Below are positions 42,597-51,606 of a stretch of 64,000 bases of DNA, piece after piece. The position numbers and the translations under genes were made by a program. Each line of letters begins with the position of its first letter. Within the stretch, counting starts at the first letter, position 1. The DNA comes from Sphingosinicella sp963974575 (GTDB taxonomy: Bacteria > Pseudomonadota > Alphaproteobacteria > Sphingomonadales > Sphingomonadaceae), in assembly GCF_963974575.1 (NCBI RefSeq), contig NZ_CAXBBQ010000007.1, positions 166,567 to 230,566 on the forward strand, written 5' to 3'. The notes under the pieces were generated by a model that was not told the origin of the DNA, did no database searches, and saw only the letters and a program-made list of their open reading frames with translations.

Positions 42597-44459
42597 ATGA
42601 GCCGAACCTACAGCGACGCCCACGCCCAAAGTGTCTCCAATCCCGAAGCCTTCTGGCTGAAGGCTGCAGAAGCGCTGGATTGGGACACGCCGCCGCCGCA
42701 AGGCTGGACGGGGCAGGGCTGGTTCGCTGGCGGGCGGCTGAACACGTGCCACAATGCGGTCGATCGCCATGTGGCGGCGGGCCGCGGCGATGACGTGGCG
42801 GTCATCTACGAAAGCCCGGTGACGGGGACGCGGCGCAGCATAAGCTATGCCGAGCTTCAGGATGCGGTCGCGCGCACGGCGGGAATGCTTGCCGTGCGCG
42901 GCGTGGAGAAAGGCGACCGCGTCGTCATCTATATGCCGATGATTCCCGAAACGCTGTTCGCCATGCTGGCTTGCGCGCGGATCGGCGCGGTGCATTCGGT
43001 GGTGTTCGGCGGCTTCGCGGCGCCCGAGCTTGCCAAGCGCATCGACGACGCGAAGCCGAAGCTGCTGCTTGCGGCCTCGTGCGGCATCGAAGGGCAGAAG
43101 GTCGTTCCCTACAAACCGCTTGTTAATCACGCACTCGAACTTGCCGCGCACGGCGTGGAGCATGTCGTGCTCCTGCAGCGTCCGCAGGTTGAGGCGTCGA
43201 TGCAGGCGGGGCGAGATCTGGACTGGTCCGCGGAATATGCGAGGGCGGAGCCGGTTGCCTGCGTTTCCGTAGATGCCGCGGACCCGCTCTATATCCTCTA
43301 CACTTCGGGCACGACCGGCATTCCCAAGGGCGTCGTGCGCCAGAACGGCGGCCACGCCACCGCGCTCGCGTGGAGCATGGTGAACATCTACGGGATGAAA
43401 CCGGGCGAAGTGTTCTGGGCGGCCTCCGACGTGGGCTGGGTCGTCGGGCACAGCTATATCGTCTACGGGCCGCTGATCGCGGGCTGCACGACGGTGCTGT
43501 TCGAAGGCAAACCCGTGGGCACGCCCGATGCGGGCACGTTCTGGCGGACGATCGACGCGCACGGCGTCGACGTGTTCTTCACTGCGCCGACGGCGATCCG
43601 CGCGATCCGCAAGGAAGACCCTGAAGGCCATTTCATCCGCGAGGTCGGCACCGGTCGCCTGCGCGCGCTGTTCCTTGCGGGGGAACGCGCCGATCCCGAC
43701 ACCGTCCACTGGGCGGAGACACAGCTTTCGATGCCCGTGATCGACCACTGGTGGCAGACGGAACTTGGCTGGCCTGCCGCGGCGACCTGCCTCGGCCTCG
43801 GCGACACGCGGCGGCAAGCCGGGAGCGCCGGGTTCCCCGTGCCCGGCTTCACTTTCGCGGTGCTAGACGATCACGGCGATCCGGTGGCGCCCGGCGGTAC
43901 GGGTCATGTGGTGATCGCCACGCCGCTGCCGCCCGGTTGCTATTCGACGCTGTGGAACAACGAGACCGGTTTCCGGCGCGCATTCGAAACCTTCGCGGGC
44001 TATTATGAAACGGGCGACGCGGGCCACATCGACGATGCCGGCTTCGTCAATATCATGGGCCGCACGGACGACCTGATCAACGTCGCCGGGCACCGGCTTT
44101 CCACCGGGCAGATCGAACAGATCATCGCCACGCATCCTGCCGTGGCCGAATGTGCCGTGATCGGCGCCGATGATGTCGTAAAGGGCATGGTGCCGGTCGC
44201 CTTCGCGGTTCTGAAAGTCGGACGGCAGGACGACGGCAATCTCGCGCACGAGATCATCACGCTGGTACGCGAGGAACTCGGTCCGGTCGCGGCCTTGAAG
44301 AATGTCCACATCGTCGCCGCGCTGCCCAAGACACGGTCCGGCAAGATCCTGCGCGCCGTGATCCGCCGCCTTGCGAACGGCGAGGATGTACCCGTGCCGC
44401 CGACGATCGAAAACCCGGACACGATCGAGATCATCAAGCGCGAACTTCGCGGAGGGTAA
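42597..44459 (+). CDS. Acyl-CoA synthetase of the propionyl-CoA/acetyl-CoA synthetase (PrpE) type
   Basis: 620 residues. AMP-binding core YTSGTTGIPKGVVRQNGGH near residue 237, WWQTELGWP, GYYETGDAG, and the C-terminal catalytic-Lys region KTRSGKILR. Length and motifs match propionate/acetate-type synthetases (PrpE). It activates a short carboxylic acid with ATP and CoA. It is 4 bp after the cupin gene and probably uses the acid product of that step. It ends converging on the FAD oxidase gene. Confidence 0.87.
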   Translation: MSRTYSDAHAQSVSNPEAFWLKAAEALDWDTPPPQGWTGQGWFAGGRLNTCHNAVDRHVAAGRGDDVAVIYESPVTGTRRSISYAELQDAVARTAGMLAVRGVEKGDRVVIYMPMIPETLFAMLACARIGAVHSVVFGGFAAPELAKRIDDAKPKLLLAASCGIEGQKVVPYKPLVNHALELAAHGVEHVVLLQRPQVEASMQAGRDLDWSAEYARAEPVACVSVDAADPLYILYTSGTTGIPKGVVRQNGGHATALAWSMVNIYGMKPGEVFWAASDVGWVVGHSYIVYGPLIAGCTTVLFEGKPVGTPDAGTFWRTIDAHGVDVFFTAPTAIRAIRKEDPEGHFIREVGTGRLRALFLAGERADPDTVHWAETQLSMPVIDHWWQTELGWPAAATCLGLGDTRRQAGSAGFPVPGFTFAVLDDHGDPVAPGGTGHVVIATPLPPGCYSTLWNNETGFRRAFETFAGYYETGDAGHIDDAGFVNIMGRTDDLINVAGHRLSTGQIEQIIATHPAVAECAVIGADDVVKGMVPVAFAVLKVGRQDDGNLAHEIITLVREELGPVAALKNVHIVAALPKTRSGKILRAVIRRLANGEDVPVPPTIENPDTIEIIKRELRGG

Positions 44460-44555
44460 GAACAAGGACCACGATCAAACGACGGACGTTTCGGCAGAGC
44501 GATGCGTCAACTTTACGACTGCGCCCCGCCCGCCAACGACCGTGTATATGACGTT

Positions 44556-45857
44556 TCAGCCGGCCCGGTTGACGAGCGGAAACGCAACGTGCCTCAGCAG
44601 CCAGTTGGCGGCACTGCTCGCCGGTAGCGGTTTTGCATCCTGCACCCGGAAGTTCATCGTGTCCTCATCTACGCCGAGCGCAAGTTTCGCGAGCTCGCGC
44701 GCAGCAGAGATACCGAGGGTGTGGCCGAGGCCGTTGCAGCCGGTCGCGGCAAAGGCATTGTCGGCAAGGCGCAGAAGTCTCGGCGCACCGTCCGGCGTGA
44801 TCGTGAACTTGCCGGCCCATATTCGCTTGAATTCCGGCTGGGAAAACTGAGGAAACGCCTTTGCGATCCGGGGGGCGCATATCTTCAAGGCCTTGCACAT
44901 TTCCAGGTCGCCGGGCCCGATCAGGAAGCTGATGACGAGGCATCCTTCCGCATCGATCGCGGGGCTGAACACGGCCTTGTCGTCAAGGTCCGCAATCGGG
45001 GTGCCGCTCGGCAGGATCGACGTGCCCTCGTCGGGCAGGGGATCGGTGGCGATGACGCCGCAATGCACAGTATAGGCCGTTTTGCGTAGCGCTGGAAACA
45101 GCGCATCGGCATAGCCACCCGCGGCGACAAGGAGCGTCTGGCTCCTCACCACGCCTTGTGCGGTTTGTATGCGCCATGCCTCGCCGTCTTTCGCCGCGCT
45201 GAGCGCGCGTGAATTGCCGAACAGTCGCACGCCTTCGCGCACAGCCGCCGCCGCAAGGCCGCGCGACAGCGCGAGCGGATTGACGAGGCCGCCGTTCGGC
45301 AACCACACGCCGCCCGCATAATTCGGCGAGTTCACATGGTGTGCCAGTCCGTTGCGATCGATCGTCTCGAACTCGCCACCGAATTCGCTCCACTCGGCAA
45401 AGATTCCGCGCTGTTTTGCTAGCGAGGCATCGGTTCGAGCGAGGCAGAGATAGCCCTTGCGCGCGTCGCAGGTGATGCCGTGCCGATCGATCAGGTCGAA
45501 CAGCCACCGCCCCGAACCCGCGATCATCCGGTTCATCCGCGCGCCCGTGTCGCTGCCGTAGGCGGCAACCATCTGGCGCGGCGTTTTTTTCGCGCCCCAT
45601 AACAGTGGTGCGACATGCCCGGCGTTGCGCCCGGACGCGGCCCAGCCGGGGGCTTCGGCATCGAGAACCACGACGCTGCGCCCAGCGGCGGCAAGCTCCA
45701 GTGCCATGATGAGCCCAGAATAGCCCGCACCGATGATCGTGCAGTCGGCCTCGATCGTGCCTTCCAGCGCAGGGCAGGGCGGCGCTTCCGGTGCAGTGCG
45801 GCTCCAGTGGCTCGTGGAGATGGGTTCGTGGCCGAGGGGCGTTCGTATACTGCTCAC
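44556..45857 (-). CDS. FAD-dependent amine/amino-acid oxidoreductase (DAO family)
   Basis: 433 residues, GTG start in a GTGA overlap with the SRPBCC gene. FAD loop CTIIGAGYSGLIMALELAAAG (about 40-60), then AEAPGWAASGRNAGHVAPLLWG, the SxRNAG pattern of the glycine oxidase/gamma-glutamylputrescine oxidase branch. Family members oxidise secondary amines or amino acids to imines. RidA and Rieske genes in the same operon support an amine-type substrate. It is the last gene of the operon. Confidence 0.86.
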   Translation of the reverse strand: MSSIRTPLGHEPISTSHWSRTAPEAPPCPALEGTIEADCTIIGAGYSGLIMALELAAAGRSVVVLDAEAPGWAASGRNAGHVAPLLWGAKKTPRQMVAAYGSDTGARMNRMIAGSGRWLFDLIDRHGITCDARKGYLCLARTDASLAKQRGIFAEWSEFGGEFETIDRNGLAHHVNSPNYAGGVWLPNGGLVNPLALSRGLAAAAVREGVRLFGNSRALSAAKDGEAWRIQTAQGVVRSQTLLVAAGGYADALFPALRKTAYTVHCGVIATDPLPDEGTSILPSGTPIADLDDKAVFSPAIDAEGCLVISFLIGPGDLEMCKALKICAPRIAKAFPQFSQPEFKRIWAGKFTITPDGAPRLLRLADNAFAATGCNGLGHTLGISAARELAKLALGVDEDTMNFRVQDAKPLPASSAANWLLRHVAFPLVNRAG

Positions 45858-46309
45858 GCCGCGAAATGCTCCGAGAGCACGCTGCAGATGTAATCGATGT
45901 TTCCTTGAAGCATCGCCTGCATTTCGTCTTCGAAACCGCAGACCGCCTGCGCCTGCGTGTTCCACGAAAGGATGCACGCGTCCGGTCCCGCGGGCGTCAC
46001 GCGCGCCATGGCGAGGTAGTTCGTGAAGTTGAAGGGGCCAGAATCGATGACGCGGTAGACGTAGTAGCGATCGGTTTCGCTATACGCTTCAATCCGCTCG
46101 CGCAGCACGGCGCCGCCCGGCAGATGCAACAAGCGAAGCGCGCCGACGCCTTCGCCGATCACCTCGATCCTCTCCACGAGACCCTTGCCGATGGTTTCGT
46201 CGCCGATATTCCCCACAAGTGCCCACACCGCGTCCGCAGGGGCGGAGAGGCGCACCGCCTTCTGACAATGGAGCGGCCGTGCGAACCCGTCCGCGAGTGA
46301 ACCCTGCAT
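45854..46309 (-). CDS. SRPBCC (START/polyketide-cyclase fold) protein
   Basis: 151 residues. CQKAVRLSAPADAVWALVGNIGDETIGKGLVERIEVIGEG is typical of the SRPBCC ligand-binding fold, as is the C-terminal LSWNTQAQAVCGFEDEMQAMLQGN helix. It may bind the pathway substrate or catalyse a cyclisation/tautomerisation. It resembles the SRPBCC gene of the divergent unit at 51160-51606. No catalytic residues can be named. Confidence 0.8.
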   Translation of the reverse strand: MQGSLADGFARPLHCQKAVRLSAPADAVWALVGNIGDETIGKGLVERIEVIGEGVGALRLLHLPGGAVLRERIEAYSETDRYYVYRVIDSGPFNFTNYLAMARVTPAGPDACILSWNTQAQAVCGFEDEMQAMLQGNIDYICSVLSEHFAA

Positions 46310-46328
46310 GATCGCCCTCCCTTGGCTT

Positions 46329-46718
46329 CTACAGGCTTGCCGTGATCTCCACTTCGATCATGCATTCGGGAAACGCCAGTCTGCGCACCTCGACAGCGGT
46401 CGTGGCAGGCAGGTCGAGACCCGCATAATGTACGATGCGCGCGCCGTTCGCCGCGATGAAGGCATCCATGTCGGTTACGTAGATGTTTTCCTTCACCACG
46501 TTCGCCATCGTCGCGCCGAAGGCCTCGAGCGTTCGCTTGATCGCCGCATAGGCACTGCCGATCTGTGCGCTCATGTCGCCCGGAAACGCCGGCTGGAACG
46601 CATCATCGACACTGAGCGAGCCGGAGATGTGGAGTGTGCTGCCGCTCCGCACGGCCTGTGCGTAACCGAAGGCCTTTTCGCCGTCCGTGCGAAGGTGAAA
46701 TGTCTGCCTGTCGATCAT
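46329..46718 (-). CDS. RidA/YjgF/UK114 family imine hydrolase
   Basis: 129 residues. YAQAVRSGSTLHISGSLSVDD, AYAAIKRTLEAFGATMANVVKENIYVTDMDAF and the Arg-containing VEVRRLAFPECMIEVEITA fit the trimeric RidA fold with its substrate-binding Arg near 108. RidA hydrolyses reactive enamine/imine products. It is encoded with a FAD amine oxidase, which makes such imines. Confidence 0.86.
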   Translation of the reverse strand: MIDRQTFHLRTDGEKAFGYAQAVRSGSTLHISGSLSVDDAFQPAFPGDMSAQIGSAYAAIKRTLEAFGATMANVVKENIYVTDMDAFIAANGARIVHYAGLDLPATTAVEVRRLAFPECMIEVEITASL

Positions 46719-46729
46719 GCCGCTGCCTT

Positions 46730-48922
46730 TCAGAATTTCACGCGTGCCTCGACGCCGAATGTGCGGCCCGGATCGGGCTGGATCGCGTCGCTGGCGAGCG
46801 GCACCAGCGCCGCCCCGAAAATATAGCGTGAAAAGGCCGATGTCGCATAATGCTCCTTGAGCAGGTTCTTCCCGAAAACACTGATCGCCCACTGCCCGCC
46901 TTCGAGGCCGATCTGCGCATCGACCGTCGAGTAGGCCTTCTGGAACAGGTACACGTTCGGCGCCGCCGGGAGCTGGAAATCCTGGAAGGACTGCCGGCCC
47001 TGCGCATTGAAATCGACGCGCGCTTTCGCGGTCAACCTGTCCGAAAGATCGTATGCGTACTGCGCGCCGAGGTTCAGCGTATATTTCGGCGCGTTCGGAA
47101 GCTGCTGCCCGACATAGGCGTCTGTCACGCCATCGAAATCCTTGATCTCGGTATCGATGTAGCCGAACGCGGCATTGAGATCGACGCCCTTCGCCGGGCG
47201 CGCGGCAAGCTCGAACTCGAAGCCCTTGATCGCCGCTTTGCGGGCGTTGAGCGAGCCTTGCGTGAAGGTGACGGCGTCGAGCTGGAAGATCTGCGGGTTG
47301 AGATGCTCGGTGTAGAAGGCGGCAACATTGAAGATGACGCGCCGGTCGAGCCATGAGGTTTTCGCGCCGATCTCGTAGTTGCGGGAGGTCTCCTTGCCGA
47401 TCACGCGCGGGAAGGCTGATCCCGCCGCGATCGGATTGAAGCTGCCGCTTTTGAAGCCCTGCGAATAGGTGGCGTAAAGCGTCAGGTCGTCCGAGGGCTT
47501 GTACGCCACCGACAGTTTCGGCTGCAGTTTCGAAAAAGTGGCCTTGTCGATCTCGGATGCGAGGCGGTCGTCCTGTTTCGCCTTGTTGGTATCGTAGCGC
47601 AGTGCAGCGGTCAGCTCGAGCGTTTCGAGAATGTCGTAGTTGACCTGCCCAAACACGGCATACTGATCGAAGGTGAGCCGCGTGTTCGCAAGTGTCGCAT
47701 CGATCACGACCCCCGACGATTCAAATCCATCAGGCGTGATGCACGTGCCCGCGAACAGGCAGAGATCGAGCGATGCCAGCGTCGTCACATCGCGCTTCGA
47801 ATGTTGGTAATAGCCGCCGATGATGTAGCGAAGCCGCTGGCTGCTCGGGGAGGTCAGGCGGAGTTCCTGGCTCCAGCTTTCTGTCACGCGAAGCTGCCGG
47901 GCAAGAGGCACCAGCGGAAATGGCGAGATATCGAGGTCTTCGCTGAAGTCGACGTCGATCTTGTCCCATGCCGTGATCGAGGTGAACGTGCCGATGGACG
48001 TATCGTAATTCAGTGACATCGAAAGATCGGTGACGGTGCGGTCCGTCGAGGAGGGGCCGTCGAGATTGGGTCGCCTCGCTGCCATGTCTTCAGTGATCTC
48101 GCCGCCCGTCGTGCCGAGCACGTCGACGAGGCTGAACCAGAGTGCGCCGCCTTTCTCATCCATGTGCGCGGCGCGCAGATCGATGCTGAAGTCATCCGTG
48201 GGCTGGATGATGATGCGGCCCGAAACGCGCGTTTGGCGATTGCGGTCGAGCGTGCGTCCGTCGAAATCGTTCTTGATCGTGCCGTCGCTGTCGCGGTGCG
48301 AAACGGTTACGCGGGCGAGCACGACATCGGGGACGATCGGGCCACTGATGGCGCCGAACACGCGCCATGCGTCGCCCGTGCCGTAACTCAGTTTCGCCTC
48401 GCCCTCGAACGTGTTCGTCGGGCGTTTCGTCGTGATGTTGATCGCGCCGGCGATCGCGCCCTTGCCGTAGAGCGCGCCTTGCGGGCCTTTCAGAACCTCC
48501 AGCCGTTCGACATCGCTCAGGTCCATCGTGAAGGCATCAGCATCCGGCAGGATCACGCCATCCACCGAAAACGCAACGGCGGCTGCCTGATTGCGGTTGG
48601 AGCCGAGGCCACGGATCGAGATGTTGTTCGTTGCCGTGTCCTGATCGTTTGTGATGTGGACGTTCGGCGTCACGGCGAGGAAATCGTCGATCCGTTCGAG
48701 GCGGCGTTCCTCGATCACACTTGCGGAAAAGGCCGTGACGGTATCGGGAACCTGCTGCAGGTTCTCCTCGCGCTTGCGCGCCGTTACGATGATTTCCTCA
48801 AAGCCACCGCTGCTCGCGCCCGTCCGCGCCTGTTCCTGCGCGGCAGCCGTGCTGCAAAGCGCTGAAAATGCCGTCGACATCATCAGCACGAAACAGCCCG
48901 TGCTCTTCACCTTGCTCCTCAT
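46730..48922 (-). CDS. TonB-dependent receptor of the Rieske/RidA/oxidase operon
   Basis: 730 residues. Signal peptide (to CSTAAAQ, residue 29), plug start EEIIVTARKREENLQQVPDTVTAF, plug motif VERLEVLKGPQGALYGKGAIAG, barrel ending DPGRTFGVEARVKF. It is 37 bp after the NTF2-type gene and 11 bp before RidA, so it is co-transcribed with catabolic genes. Its ligand is presumably the nitrogen compound attacked by the oxygenase/oxidase. Unknown. Confidence 0.92.
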   Translation of the reverse strand: MRSKVKSTGCFVLMMSTAFSALCSTAAAQEQARTGASSGGFEEIIVTARKREENLQQVPDTVTAFSASVIEERRLERIDDFLAVTPNVHITNDQDTATNNISIRGLGSNRNQAAAVAFSVDGVILPDADAFTMDLSDVERLEVLKGPQGALYGKGAIAGAINITTKRPTNTFEGEAKLSYGTGDAWRVFGAISGPIVPDVVLARVTVSHRDSDGTIKNDFDGRTLDRNRQTRVSGRIIIQPTDDFSIDLRAAHMDEKGGALWFSLVDVLGTTGGEITEDMAARRPNLDGPSSTDRTVTDLSMSLNYDTSIGTFTSITAWDKIDVDFSEDLDISPFPLVPLARQLRVTESWSQELRLTSPSSQRLRYIIGGYYQHSKRDVTTLASLDLCLFAGTCITPDGFESSGVVIDATLANTRLTFDQYAVFGQVNYDILETLELTAALRYDTNKAKQDDRLASEIDKATFSKLQPKLSVAYKPSDDLTLYATYSQGFKSGSFNPIAAGSAFPRVIGKETSRNYEIGAKTSWLDRRVIFNVAAFYTEHLNPQIFQLDAVTFTQGSLNARKAAIKGFEFELAARPAKGVDLNAAFGYIDTEIKDFDGVTDAYVGQQLPNAPKYTLNLGAQYAYDLSDRLTAKARVDFNAQGRQSFQDFQLPAAPNVYLFQKAYSTVDAQIGLEGGQWAISVFGKNLLKEHYATSAFSRYIFGAALVPLASDAIQPDPGRTFGVEARVKF

Positions 48923-48959
48923 GTTTCCCTCCGCTCCCTTTTTTGATTTGGCGGCCTGT

Positions 48960-49397
48960 TCAGATCAGGCTCGCCGGTATGGTTTTCCCGTCACCCTCAT
49001 TGTCCCAGATCGCCGACAGGATGACCCAGCGGCCCTCGTGGCGAACGATGTGTGCGAAAGTGACGCCTCTGCGCCTTTCGCCGTTCATCTCGGCGATGAA
49101 GCTGCTGCGTACGCCCGCGACATTGCCGAAGGCTTCCACGTGGCGCGCGATCTCGACTTCGCTGAAATCGGCAAGAGCGCCTGTCGCCCGCTGCTCGTTC
49201 ATGGCGGCAATGAATACCTCCACCGGGATCGGGCTTGCGGCGCCGGAACTCAGCGCGGCAAGGGTCGCGTCGGGGTGGCAACATGCCCGGAAGATGTCCC
49301 AGTCCGGCGCCTTCTCGGCATCCCAGCCCACGGCCGCATAGAGGCGCGGGCAGAGTGCCAGAATGTCGTCGAGATCGGTGTCGGTGATGCCGGACAT
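48960..49397 (-). CDS. NTF2/SnoaL-like protein
   Basis: 145 residues from ATG 49397 (GGGGGA site upstream). Small alpha+beta barrel: LDDILALCPRLYAAVGWDAEKAPDWDIFRACCHPDATLAAL, and a C-terminal GVTFAHIVRHEGRWVILSAIWDNEGDG. Such proteins can be isomerases, ring-hydroxylating oxygenase beta subunits or binding proteins. Because the Rieske alpha subunit is the preceding gene, a beta-subunit-like or accessory role is possible. Confidence 0.7.
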   Translation of the reverse strand: MSGITDTDLDDILALCPRLYAAVGWDAEKAPDWDIFRACCHPDATLAALSSGAASPIPVEVFIAAMNEQRATGALADFSEVEIARHVEAFGNVAGVRSSFIAEMNGERRRGVTFAHIVRHEGRWVILSAIWDNEGDGKTIPASLI

Positions 49398-49418
49398 TTG
49401 CGTTTCCCCCAAAGGTCG

Positions 49419-50411
49419 TCAGCCGATGAAATCGGCGGATGGATGCGCGCGCGGATGGTCGCGCAGATACTGCAGGAAGCACCCCAGCGTCCGGTCCGCC
49501 TTCGTCAGTGTACCGGGCCGGAAACGGGCGCGTTCGATGATCGGCAGGTCTTCGGTCGCGATGCGGACTTCCATGTCGTACATCGCGTCCAGAAACGCCT
49601 GCGTGCCTTCAGGGTCGGCATCGTCCGCGCCGACCGCGACAGCGAAGAACAGGCGGGATTTGCCCGGTGCGGGCAGGCCCATGGGGGCGACGAAACCGAA
49701 CCAGCGCCCGTCCACGTAGCCGTCCTGCCAATAGATGTTGGTGCCGAAGATGCCGACGCGAAACTCGATTGCGGTTCCATCGCGCATCTTGCCGCGGAAA
49801 TGATAGACCATCGAATGCGGCGTCCATTCGACGTCCTGATGCGGCATTCCGTTGTCGAAGCTGATGCCGTGCACCACCTGGATGTGCTGCATGTCGGGCG
49901 TGTTGCAGCAGATCACCCAAGGGTCCGCGGGCATCAGGCGGTCGTATTCGCCGATCTTCCAGACGAGCTTTTCGGGCGCTCCCGGAAAGTCGGGGAGGTC
50001 GAACAGCGGCTTGGTGCCGTTGAAGGCGAAGATGCAGCCGAATTTTTCGACCGTTGGGAATGCGAAAAGGTTTGCCGTCGGGGGAACGGGATCGCCCGAC
50101 CCTGTCGCCACGCAGCGGCCGTCCGGTCCATAGCGCCAGAAATGGAACGGGCAGCGCACCGTGCCTTCCACCATCTCGCCCGTGCAGAGATCTGCGCCGA
50201 GGTGCGGGCAGTAGGCGCTCAGCACCTGCGCGCGTCCGTCCGCATCGCGCACGACGATCACGCGGCCGCCCAGAAAGTCGAAGCCTTTAACGACGTCCCC
50301 GGCGGCCTCTTCGGAGAGGCAGACGGGAAACCACGTCTGGCTGAACACGCCCCCGAAGCCTTCTGCTTCCGGCTTCGGTCGGTCTGCGATCCGGATTGCG
50401 CCTGACATCAT
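49419..50411 (-). CDS. Rieske non-haem iron oxygenase alpha subunit
   Basis: 330 residues from ATG 50411 (GAGGG site). Rieske centre Cys68-Pro-His70 and Cys87-x2-His90; mononuclear iron site Asp173/His176/His181 in NTPDMQHIQVVH. The layout is of the stand-alone oxygenase type (KshA, demethylase or betaine/stachydrine demethylase-like) and it needs a separate reductase. Possible substrates are N-methyl or aromatic compounds; not determined. It is the first gene of a six-gene operon, divergent from the AsnC-type regulator. Confidence 0.88.
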   Translation of the reverse strand: MMSGAIRIADRPKPEAEGFGGVFSQTWFPVCLSEEAAGDVVKGFDFLGGRVIVVRDADGRAQVLSAYCPHLGADLCTGEMVEGTVRCPFHFWRYGPDGRCVATGSGDPVPPTANLFAFPTVEKFGCIFAFNGTKPLFDLPDFPGAPEKLVWKIGEYDRLMPADPWVICCNTPDMQHIQVVHGISFDNGMPHQDVEWTPHSMVYHFRGKMRDGTAIEFRVGIFGTNIYWQDGYVDGRWFGFVAPMGLPAPGKSRLFFAVAVGADDADPEGTQAFLDAMYDMEVRIATEDLPIIERARFRPGTLTKADRTLGCFLQYLRDHPRAHPSADFIG

Positions 50412-50481
50412 CTCACCCTCGGAAAGATACATTTGTGTACGGATGCTTCGATATCCTCGCCCCAGGCTCAGAGTCAATACG

Positions 50482-50496
50482 ATATTCGTAGAATAT
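50482..50496. promoter_or_regulatory. Lrp/AsnC-like palindrome ATATTC-GTA-GAATAT
   Basis: Perfect 6-bp arms with 3-bp spacer, 70 bp upstream of the Rieske start and 106 bp upstream of the AsnC-type gene in the divergent gap. The 15-bp size fits one Lrp/AsnC dimer site. Confidence 0.48.
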
Positions 50497-50602
50497 GGCG
50501 CCGTTGAACGTGTAAACCGTAACAAATACATTTCAGCGTTGCGGTTACATCACGCTTTCCGTATCAGGAGACATGAAATCCTGACCGGGGAAAGGGCCGT
50601 TG

Positions 50603-51157
50603 ATGGCAGTTCGCAGGGGTGCATCGCGTGATGCGCGAGACAAGCAGCAGGCGAATCCCCTCGACTCGGCGGGGGATGTTTATGCGCTCAACAGCCAGAT
50701 CATCGCGCTACTGCAGCAGGACGGGCGGATGCCCTATTCGACGATCGCGACGGCGCTCGGCGTTTCGGAAGGCACGGTGCGCAACCGTGTGCGCCAGCTC
50801 ATCGACGAGAACATCATCACGATCCAGGCCGAAGCCATGCCCGAGGCGTTCGGCTATAATTTCAACGCGCAGACCTTCATCAAGGTGGCGGGCGGCGCCG
50901 ATATCGACGCCGTGATCGCGCGTTTGTCCGTCGTTCCCGAGGTCTTCTATCTGACATCGACGCTCGGCCGCTTCGATCTCGGCATGGCGACCTATCACCA
51001 GTCGCACGATCACTACCGCGCCTTTCTGACGGCGCATTGCTACGGTCGGCCGGACATCGCTCTTATCGAAACCTGCATGGTTTTGAAGGTGCACAAGATG
51101 AAGCTGCAGTGGAATCTGGAGGGCGAGCGTCGCCCAACCCACCCGGGAAAGGCATAA
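50603..51157 (+). CDS. Lrp/AsnC family regulator of the Rieske operon
   Basis: 184 residues. HTH (NSQIIALLQQDGRMPYSTIATALGVSEGTVRNRVRQLIDENII, about 31-73) and RAM domain (KVAGGADIDAVIARLSVVPEVFYLTSTLGRFDLGM). An N-terminal basic tail of 25 residues is unusual. The ATG at 50603 is favoured by an AAAGGG site. It faces the Rieske-oxidase operon and is followed by SRPBCC and metallo-beta-lactamase genes, so it probably controls both. Confidence 0.88.
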   Translation: MAVRRGASRDARDKQQANPLDSAGDVYALNSQIIALLQQDGRMPYSTIATALGVSEGTVRNRVRQLIDENIITIQAEAMPEAFGYNFNAQTFIKVAGGADIDAVIARLSVVPEVFYLTSTLGRFDLGMATYHQSHDHYRAFLTAHCYGRPDIALIETCMVLKVHKMKLQWNLEGERRPTHPGKA

Positions 51158-51159
51158 TC

Positions 51160-51606
51160 ATGATCACGGTCGAGCGTGCGGTTCGGGTCGCGGCCCCGGC
51201 GGAGAGGGTCTGGAAATTGTTCGCGACCGAGGACGGCCAGCGGCGCGCCGAGGAGGGTTTTGTCTCCTCGATCGAATTCGAAGGCGAGGGGATCGGCATG
51301 GTGCGTACGATGCGCACCGAAGGGCATATCGGCGGCGGCTATGTGAAGGAACGCCTCGACCATTACGACGAGGTGGAAATGGAGATGATGTTTCGCATCA
51401 TCGACACCGGCGACGTCGTGCCGTTCGCGGATTATTGCGGCTTTGCGAAGATCATCCCCGCTGGCGCCTCGGCCAGCGTGCTGCTGATGCGCTCGACGTT
51501 CGTTCCTGTCGACATGCCGGAGGCCGACGCGCGGGCGATATCTGAGGAAAATTATCGACTGTTCATCGCGAACGTCCATGCGGCCGTGGCGGCCGGAGAC
51601 GTCTAA
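51160..51606 (+). CDS. SRPBCC (START-fold) protein 2
   Basis: 148 residues from ATG 51160. ERAVRVAAPAERVWKLFATEDGQRRAEEGFVSSIEFEGEGIGMVRTMR is a typical START-fold N-terminus; a paralogue-like protein lies at 45854-46309. The stop overlaps the next ATG (TAATG). A longer upstream in-frame form would overlap the regulator. Role probably in handling the pathway substrate; unknown. Confidence 0.8.
   Translation: MITVERAVRVAAPAERVWKLFATEDGQRRAEEGFVSSIEFEGEGIGMVRTMRTEGHIGGGYVKERLDHYDEVEMEMMFRIIDTGDVVPFADYCGFAKIIPAGASASVLLMRSTFVPVDMPEADARAISEENYRLFIANVHAAVAAGDV

Noticed and set aside
48651..50405. Plus-strand frame of 584 codons across TBDR, NTF2 and Rieske genes
   Set aside because: It spans three well-supported minus-strand genes and has no recognisable domain.
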